Assembly: GCA_002337055.1 (NCBI GenBank)
Contig: DDFG01000005.1
Coordinates: 1,217,654-1,281,653 of the forward strand
Length of the DNA: 64,000 bases
Origin: Betaproteobacteria bacterium UBA1934
GTDB taxonomy: Bacteria > Pseudomonadota > Gammaproteobacteria > Burkholderiales > Rhodocyclaceae
Direction of reading: 5' to 3'
A program made the position numbers and the translations under genes. Of this stretch, positions 59,649 through 64,000 are shown piece after piece; within the stretch, counting starts at the first letter, position 1; each line of letters begins with the position of its first letter. A model generated the notes under the pieces. That model was not told where the DNA came from, searched no databases, and saw only the letters and a list, made by a program, of their open reading frames with translations.

Positions 59649-59674
59649 TTAAAGTTGGTTCGGGTTTTCAGCAA
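59646..59674 (-). promoter_or_regulatory. Sigma-70 promoter of the cupredoxin-FTR1 operon
   Basis: On the minus strand TTGCTG and TAAAAT are separated by 17 bp, and the -10 overlaps the Fur box. Confidence 0.6.
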
Positions 59675-59739
59675 GTCGATCACCACACATCGTTTCGCCG
59701 GTAGAATCACTGGCACACAGACAGTTTACGGAGAGAGAG

Positions 59740-61596
59740 ATGCCCGAATATCGTTCACGCACATCCACCCATGGCCGCAACATGGCCGGCGCGCGCGCCC
59801 TCTGGCGGGCCACCGGCGTCAAGGATGGCGATTTCGGCAAGCCGGTGATTGCGGTGGTGAACTCGTTCACACAATTCGTGCCGGGGCACGTGCATCTGAA
59901 GGATCTTGGCCAACTGGTGGCGCGCGAGATCGAGGCGGCTGGCGGTATCGCCAAGGAATTCAATACCATCGCCATCGACGACGGCATTGCCATGGGTCAC
60001 GACGGCATGTTGTATTCGCTGCCCTCGCGCGATCTGATCGCCGATTCGGTCGAATACATGTGCAATGCCCATTGCGCCGACGCGATGGTGTGTATTTCCA
60101 ACTGCGACAAGATCACGCCGGGCATGTTGATGGCGGCGATGCGACTCAACATTCCCGCCATTTTCGTCTCCGGTGGGCCGATGGAAGCCGGCAAGGTGCA
60201 GTATCAGGGCAAGACCGTTGCCATCGATCTGATCGACGCGATGATCAAGGCTGGCGATCGCACGGTGTCGGACGCCGATGTCGAGGCCTTCGAACGCTCG
60301 GCCTGTCCCACCTGCGGTTCCTGTTCGGGCATGTTTACCGCCAATTCGATGAACTGCCTGACCGAGGCCCTGGGGCTGTCGCTGCCCGGAAACGGCACTC
60401 TGGTTGCCACGCACGCTGATCGCAAGCGCCTCTTCCTGCAAGCTGGCCGTACGGCGGTCGAGCTGTGCCGGCGCTATTACGAGCATGCCGATGCTTCGGT
60501 GCTGCCGCGCAACATCGCGAGCCGCGAGGCATTCGAGAACGCGATGACGCTAGATGTGGCGATGGGCGGGTCGACCAATACCATCCTGCACATTCTGGCG
60601 GCCGCGCAGGAGGCCGGGGTCGATTTCGACATGGCGGCCATTGACCGTATTTCCCGACGCGTGCCCTGCCTGGCCAAGGTGGCGCCCGCCACGCAACAGT
60701 ACCACATCGAGGACGTACACCGGGCCGGCGGCATTTTCGGCATTCTGGCCGAACTCGACCGGGGCGGGCTGATTCATCGGCATGTGTCGACCGTGCATAT
60801 GCAGACGCTGGGCGAGGCCATCGACACCTACGATGTCATGCATACCGCCAACGCTGACGTGCTGGAGTTCTACAAGGCGGCACCGGGTGGCGTGCCTACC
60901 CAGCAGGCGTTTTCGCAGGACAGACGCTACCCGGAACTCGATCTTGATCGCACGCACGGTTGCATTCGCAATGTTGCCAACGCCTATAGCCGCGATGGCG
61001 GTCTGGCGGTGCTGTACGGCAATATCGCGGAACGTGGTTGCGTGGTGAAAACGGCGGGCGTTGACGAAAGTATCTGGACCTTTGCTGGCAAGGCGCGGGT
61101 CTATGAAAGCCAGGACGACGCGGTGGAGGCGATTCTGGGTGGTGAAGTGGGCGCCGGCGATGTCGTGGTGATACGCTACGAAGGCCCCAAGGGTGGCCCC
61201 GGCATGCAGGAAATGCTGTATCCGACCAGCTATCTGAAGTCGCGCGGTCTGGGCAAGGCCTGTGCCTTATTGACCGACGGTCGGTTTTCGGGTGGAACTT
61301 CTGGACTTTCTATCGGTCATGCCTCCCCGGAGGCGGCCGAAGGTGGCGCCATCGGTTTGGTCGAGACGGGCGATACCATCGAGATCGACATTCCTCATCG
61401 TCGCATTCAATTGGCGATCAGCGATGACGAGATGGCGCTCCGGCGGGCGTCGATGGAGGCGAAGGGAGCTGCCGCCTGGCGGCCCGCCCGCGAAAGGCGC
61501 CGGGTCGTGTCCTCGGCATTGAAGGCATATGCGTTATTGGCGACGTCGGCCGACCGTGGGGCGGTACGCGATCTGACACAGGTCAATCGCGGTTGA
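59740..61596 (+). CDS. ilvD: Dihydroxy-acid dehydratase
   Basis: The 618-residue [4Fe-4S] enzyme makes 2-oxo acids for valine, isoleucine and pantothenate synthesis. It has NSFTQFVPGHVHLKDLG with the magnesium ligands, the cluster Cys motifs ISNCDKITPGML and SACPTCGSCSGMFTANSMNCL, and TDGRFSGGTSGLSIGHASPEA. It is long-form IlvD (about 615 residues). The start has GGAGAGAGAG. No attenuator-type leader peptide is visible. A small cytochrome c gene follows. Confidence 0.97.
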   Translation: MPEYRSRTSTHGRNMAGARALWRATGVKDGDFGKPVIAVVNSFTQFVPGHVHLKDLGQLVAREIEAAGGIAKEFNTIAIDDGIAMGHDGMLYSLPSRDLIADSVEYMCNAHCADAMVCISNCDKITPGMLMAAMRLNIPAIFVSGGPMEAGKVQYQGKTVAIDLIDAMIKAGDRTVSDADVEAFERSACPTCGSCSGMFTANSMNCLTEALGLSLPGNGTLVATHADRKRLFLQAGRTAVELCRRYYEHADASVLPRNIASREAFENAMTLDVAMGGSTNTILHILAAAQEAGVDFDMAAIDRISRRVPCLAKVAPATQQYHIEDVHRAGGIFGILAELDRGGLIHRHVSTVHMQTLGEAIDTYDVMHTANADVLEFYKAAPGGVPTQQAFSQDRRYPELDLDRTHGCIRNVANAYSRDGGLAVLYGNIAERGCVVKTAGVDESIWTFAGKARVYESQDDAVEAILGGEVGAGDVVVIRYEGPKGGPGMQEMLYPTSYLKSRGLGKACALLTDGRFSGGTSGLSIGHASPEAAEGGAIGLVETGDTIEIDIPHRRIQLAISDDEMALRRASMEAKGAAAWRPARERRRVVSSALKAYALLATSADRGAVRDLTQVNRG

Positions 61597-61656
61597 AGGG
61601 CGAACGGATTTGAGTTGCAAGCGGTTTGTTTAAAGGCAAATAACAGGAGAGTGAAG

Positions 61657-61980
61657 ATGAAGGCAATTTACGTAATCGGATTGGCGGTCGGTGCGGCCAT
61701 GTTCGGCTCGGCGCAGGCAGACGAGGCTCTGGCTAAGGCGAAGAACTGCCTGGCGTGCCATACGGTGGATAAAAAGCTGGTCGGGCCGGCCTACAAGGAT
61801 GTCGCCAAGCGCTACGCTGGCAAGAAGGGTGCCGAGGCTGAACTGATGACCAGCGTCATGAAAGGTAGCATGACCGGCAAGTGGAAGGACGCTGGCGTGA
61901 CAGTGCCGATGCCGCCCAACACCACGGTCAATGAAGCCGAAGCGAAGAAGCTGGTCACCTGGATTCTGTCGCTCAAGTAA
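61657..61980 (+). CDS. Class I cytochrome c (c551/c552-like)
   Basis: The 107-residue protein has a signal peptide (MKAIYVIGLAVGAAMFGSAQA), the haem site CLACH (in KAKNCLACHTVDKKLVGPAYKDVA) and the Met ligand in VPMPPNTTV. The mature ~85-residue domain fits periplasmic cytochrome c551/c552 electron carriers. The ATG follows CAGGAGAG. It lies 60 bp after ilvD and is closed by a strong terminator. Confidence 0.94.
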   Translation: MKAIYVIGLAVGAAMFGSAQADEALAKAKNCLACHTVDKKLVGPAYKDVAKRYAGKKGAEAELMTSVMKGSMTGKWKDAGVTVPMPPNTTVNEAEAKKLVTWILSLK

Positions 61981-62008
61981 GTTTCGCCGATCTCCCGCGA
62001 GTGATAAA

Positions 62009-62035
62009 AAAAGGCCGGCGTTACGCCGGCCTTTT
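62009..62035. terminator. Bidirectional intrinsic terminator
   Basis: A 12-bp perfect stem (AAAAGGCCGGCG/CGCCGGCCTTTT) with a 3-nt loop lies between the converging cytochrome c and CoA-transferase genes. Confidence 0.93.
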
Positions 62036-62053
62036 GATTTGAGAGAGTGATGT

Positions 62054-63403
62054 CTACTTGAGGTGCCCCAGGCGACCGGCTTCCTCTTCCAGCCAGGGGC
62101 GGAAGTCCGGATGCGCGATGGAGATCAGGCGTTTGGCGCGCTCAGACAGGGGGCAACCCTTGAGGCGAACCACGCCATATTCGGTGACGACATAGTCGAC
62201 ATTCGAGCGATGCAGGGTCACGGCTGCGCCAGGTGTAAGAATCGGCGAAATCTTGGAGATGGTCTTCTTGGTGCCATCGGCCTGTTTCACTTCGGCGGTG
62301 GAGTAGAGGGCGATGAAAGACTTGCCGCCTTCCGACATTTGCGCGCCAATCGCCGTGTCGGCCTGGCCGCCCGTACCCGAGAACTGCTTCGGACCGATCG
62401 ATTCGGAGCAGACCTGGCCGGTCAAATCGATTTCGAGCGACGTGTTGATCGACACCGACTTCTTGTTGGCAGCCATGGTGTAGGGATCGTTCACCCAGCA
62501 ACCGCGCATGATGGCAACCGATGGGTTGCGGTCGATGAAGTCGTACAGCTTGCGGGTGCCCAGTGCAAAAGTACAGACCATCTTACCGGTCAGTACCTTG
62601 CGATGGCGGTAGGTGCCATATAGATGGGACTCGGTGCCGATGCAGCCGGCGTTGTAGAGATCCACCATGCCGTCGGTAAACATTTCGGTGTGGATGGAGA
62701 GATTGCGCTTTTCCAGCAGTTGGCTGGCGACAGCGTTCGGAATGCCGCCGATACCGAGTTGCAAACAGGAGCCATCTTCGATCTGGTCAGCGATATAGGC
62801 GCCGATCTTGCGGTCGCGCTCGCCTACCGGCACTTCACCAAGTTCGTGAAGGGGGTGGGAATTCTGGACGAAGAAGTCGACCTCATCGACATGGACGGTG
62901 GTGTCGCCATACGTGACCGGCGTGAACTCGTTGATTTCGAGGATGACCAGATCGGCCGCCGCCATCATCTCGCGCTCGTAAGTGGCTGACAGCGAAATGG
63001 AGACGAACCCGCGGCTGTCGGGCGGCGTGCACGAGCCCACGAAGACCGTCGGGCGTGCGAAATAGAGGCGATCCAGGCCGGCGCGATGAAGGTGATTGGG
63101 CACAAAGGAGCTGATGCCGGACTCATCGTGCGACTTGCGTACCGGCGGGGTGAAGAACCAGGCATCGTGATGGAAGTGCCCCTTCATCGCTGGGTCCATA
63201 TAGTACGGATAAGCGCCCAGTGGCAGGCAGGTGGCGACGCGCACGTCGCGAACGCGATCGGCAATGGTATGGAGCTGGCTCAGGATGCCGGACGCCTCTG
63301 CGGCGGCGAGCGCGGAGACGATGCTGTCTCCCGACTTGATCTTGGAAAGGGCCTCTTCGATAGTGATGGTCTTGGAAGCGATGCTGATACCGATGCCGGA
63401 CAT
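62054..63403 (-). CDS. Acetyl-CoA hydrolase/CoA-transferase family protein (copy 2)
   Basis: The 449-residue protein starts at MSGIGISIASKT with AAGGAG. It is a clear paralogue of the protein at 21121-22455, with shared blocks such as DLTGQVCSESIG, GGQADTAIGAQMSEGG and LGIGGIPNAVASQL. The catalytic-Glu segment HTEMFTDGMVDLYNAG is kept. It differs in the substrate-facing region after YMDPAMKGHF (HHDAWFFTPPVRKSHDESG), so the two probably use different acids. It is monocistronic, near the tRNA-tuf cluster. Succinyl- or propionyl-CoA:acetate transfer is possible but not shown. Confidence 0.92.
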   Translation of the reverse strand: MSGIGISIASKTITIEEALSKIKSGDSIVSALAAAEASGILSQLHTIADRVRDVRVATCLPLGAYPYYMDPAMKGHFHHDAWFFTPPVRKSHDESGISSFVPNHLHRAGLDRLYFARPTVFVGSCTPPDSRGFVSISLSATYEREMMAAADLVILEINEFTPVTYGDTTVHVDEVDFFVQNSHPLHELGEVPVGERDRKIGAYIADQIEDGSCLQLGIGGIPNAVASQLLEKRNLSIHTEMFTDGMVDLYNAGCIGTESHLYGTYRHRKVLTGKMVCTFALGTRKLYDFIDRNPSVAIMRGCWVNDPYTMAANKKSVSINTSLEIDLTGQVCSESIGPKQFSGTGGQADTAIGAQMSEGGKSFIALYSTAEVKQADGTKKTISKISPILTPGAAVTLHRSNVDYVVTEYGVVRLKGCPLSERAKRLISIAHPDFRPWLEEEAGRLGHLK

Positions 63404-63581
63404 GCTGAATCTCCTTGCAAGCGAGGGTGAGTTGTTAGAATGAGTCAATGCTGAATGCCGGAATTATAGGGGAGATGTGGTTCGAGGCGTATTGACACGG
63501 GTCAAACGAAAGCTCGCCTCCGGGAAGGTGTCCGTCTGGTGCGTCCGCGCAACAGCGCCTCTCGCATGCGCGCACAATCTG

Positions 63582-63610
63582 TTGACATTGGTTGTCGACC
63601 CCGGGATAAT
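63582..63610 (+). promoter_or_regulatory. Sigma-70 promoter of the tRNA-tuf operon
   Basis: TTGACA (63582-63587) and GATAAT (63605-63610) have a perfect 17-bp spacer, 14 bp before the first tRNA. A GC-rich discriminator (CCGGCCC) follows, typical of growth-rate control. Confidence 0.9.
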
Positions 63611-63624
63611 CCGGCCCTTCTTCT

Positions 63625-63709
<85 letters not shown>

Positions 63710-63742
63710 GATTGAATGCTGTAGCGGCTGAAGCCGGGTGAC

Positions 63743-63816
63743 GCGGGTGTAGCTCAATGGTAGAGCTGAAGCCTTCCAAGCTTAAGACGAGGGTTCGATT
63801 CCCTTCACCCGCTCCA
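63743..63816 (+). tRNA. tRNA-Gly (anticodon TCC)
   Basis: A 74-nt gene with acceptor GCGGGTG/CACCCGC, anticodon loop CTTCCAA (TCC) and encoded CCA. Confidence 0.95.
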
Positions 63817-63847
63817 GAAGCGTACGGCTGAGAGTTTTGCAGGCAGT

Positions 63848-63922
63848 GCCCATGTGGCTCAGTGGTAGAGCACCCCCTTGGTAAGGGGGAGGTCGGCAGT
63901 TCGATCCTGCCCATGGGCACCA
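63848..63922 (+). tRNA. tRNA-Thr (anticodon GGT)
   Basis: A 75-nt gene with acceptor GCCCATG/CATGGGC, anticodon loop TTGGTAA (GGT) and encoded CCA. The order Tyr-Gly-Thr before tuf is conserved in proteobacteria. Confidence 0.95.
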
Positions 63923-63976
63923 CCGTTTAGCTTGGATTCTGGGTATAGTTTACTTTTTCACTCTTGGGGAACTGGA

Positions 63977-64000
63977 ATGGCTAAGGAAAAATTCGAACGT
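63977..64000 (+). CDS. tuf: Elongation factor Tu, 5' end only
   Basis: Eight codons, MAKEKFER, are visible before the window ends. This is the conserved N-terminus of EF-Tu, and the upstream Tyr-Gly-Thr tRNA cluster is the classical neighbour of tufB. The ribosome site is GGGGAACTGG. EF-Tu brings aminoacyl-tRNA to the ribosome. Confidence 0.9.

Overview
The window is a 64 kb piece of a high-GC proteobacterial chromosome. Gene content and order point to a betaproteobacterium of the Rhodocyclales type: a dacA-dat-ybeD-lipB-lipA operon, an aceE-aceF-lpdA operon whose LpdA carries its own lipoyl domain, two PEP-CTERM proteins, c-type cytochromes and a tRNA-Tyr/Gly/Thr-tuf cluster. This placement rests on gene content only. 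Coding density is high except in two decayed or foreign patches, at 36.2-39.3 kb and 41.4-43.3 kb.

Layout. 0-2.2 kb: two YceI proteins, an exported SRPBCC protein and the heptose adenylyltransferase RfaE2. 2.3-4.6 kb: a large DUF3141 protein with a PHA-synthase-like Cys lipase box. 4.9-9.9 kb: one overlapping operon that runs from a partner-switching module (GAF-PP2C phosphatase, HATPase, STAS) into an MCE/Mla lipid ABC transporter (MlaE, MlaF, MlaD, lipoprotein). 10-17.2 kb: asnS, a frame-scrambled VOC gene, a PEP-CTERM protein, an M13 peptidase, a radical SAM/SPASM enzyme and a flavodoxin-like partner. 17.2-18.4 kb: a broken lipoprotein serine hydrolase. 18.4-25.5 kb: a MalT-like LuxR regulator divergent from a CoA-ester operon (CoA-transferase, MaoC hydratase, atypical crotonase, LivK-like binding protein). 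25.6-36 kb: a second PEP-CTERM protein, a MetX-like hydrolase, the pyruvate dehydrogenase operon, and folD-purE-sua5. 36.1-39.2 kb: a tRNA-Ala(CGC) with a roughly 2.9 kb integrated element. 39.3-43.3 kb: pepD, a hypothetical gene, an IS3 remnant and a LysR/MipA pair fused by deletion. 43.4-54 kb: tRNA-Arg, cytochrome c5, a Lys/Glu/Ala-rich exported protein, rep, DUF4197, an MFS carrier, a lipoprotein and the lip/dac operon. 54-59.7 kb: lgt, sixA, CYTH-CHAD and a Fur-type iron operon. 59.7-64 kb: ilvD, cytochrome c, a second CoA-transferase and the tRNA-tuf cluster.

The strongest regulatory observation is a module shared by the two PEP-CTERM genes, which lie about 14 kb apart. Each has a GG-N10-GC sigma-54 promoter and, exactly 62 nt upstream of the -24 element, a 17-bp TGTCGA-type motif identical at 14 of 17 positions. 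This fits control by the PrsK/PrsR-RpoN circuit known for PEP-CTERM systems. The most system-like accessory region is the small tRNA-Ala element. It has a deleted integrase, AlpA and winged-helix proteins, four evenly spaced hairpin repeats after a replication-like gene, GGGGGTAT arm sites at both ends, and end repeats that each contain a tRNA tail plus a terminator hairpin with compensating stem changes.

Several genes are visibly broken: the VOC protein (two compensating frameshifts), the serine hydrolase lipoprotein (amber codon plus G-tract frameshift), the integrase (internal deletion) and the LysR-MipA pair (one deletion removing both 5' ends). Whether any of these are sequencing errors cannot be decided from the sequence alone.
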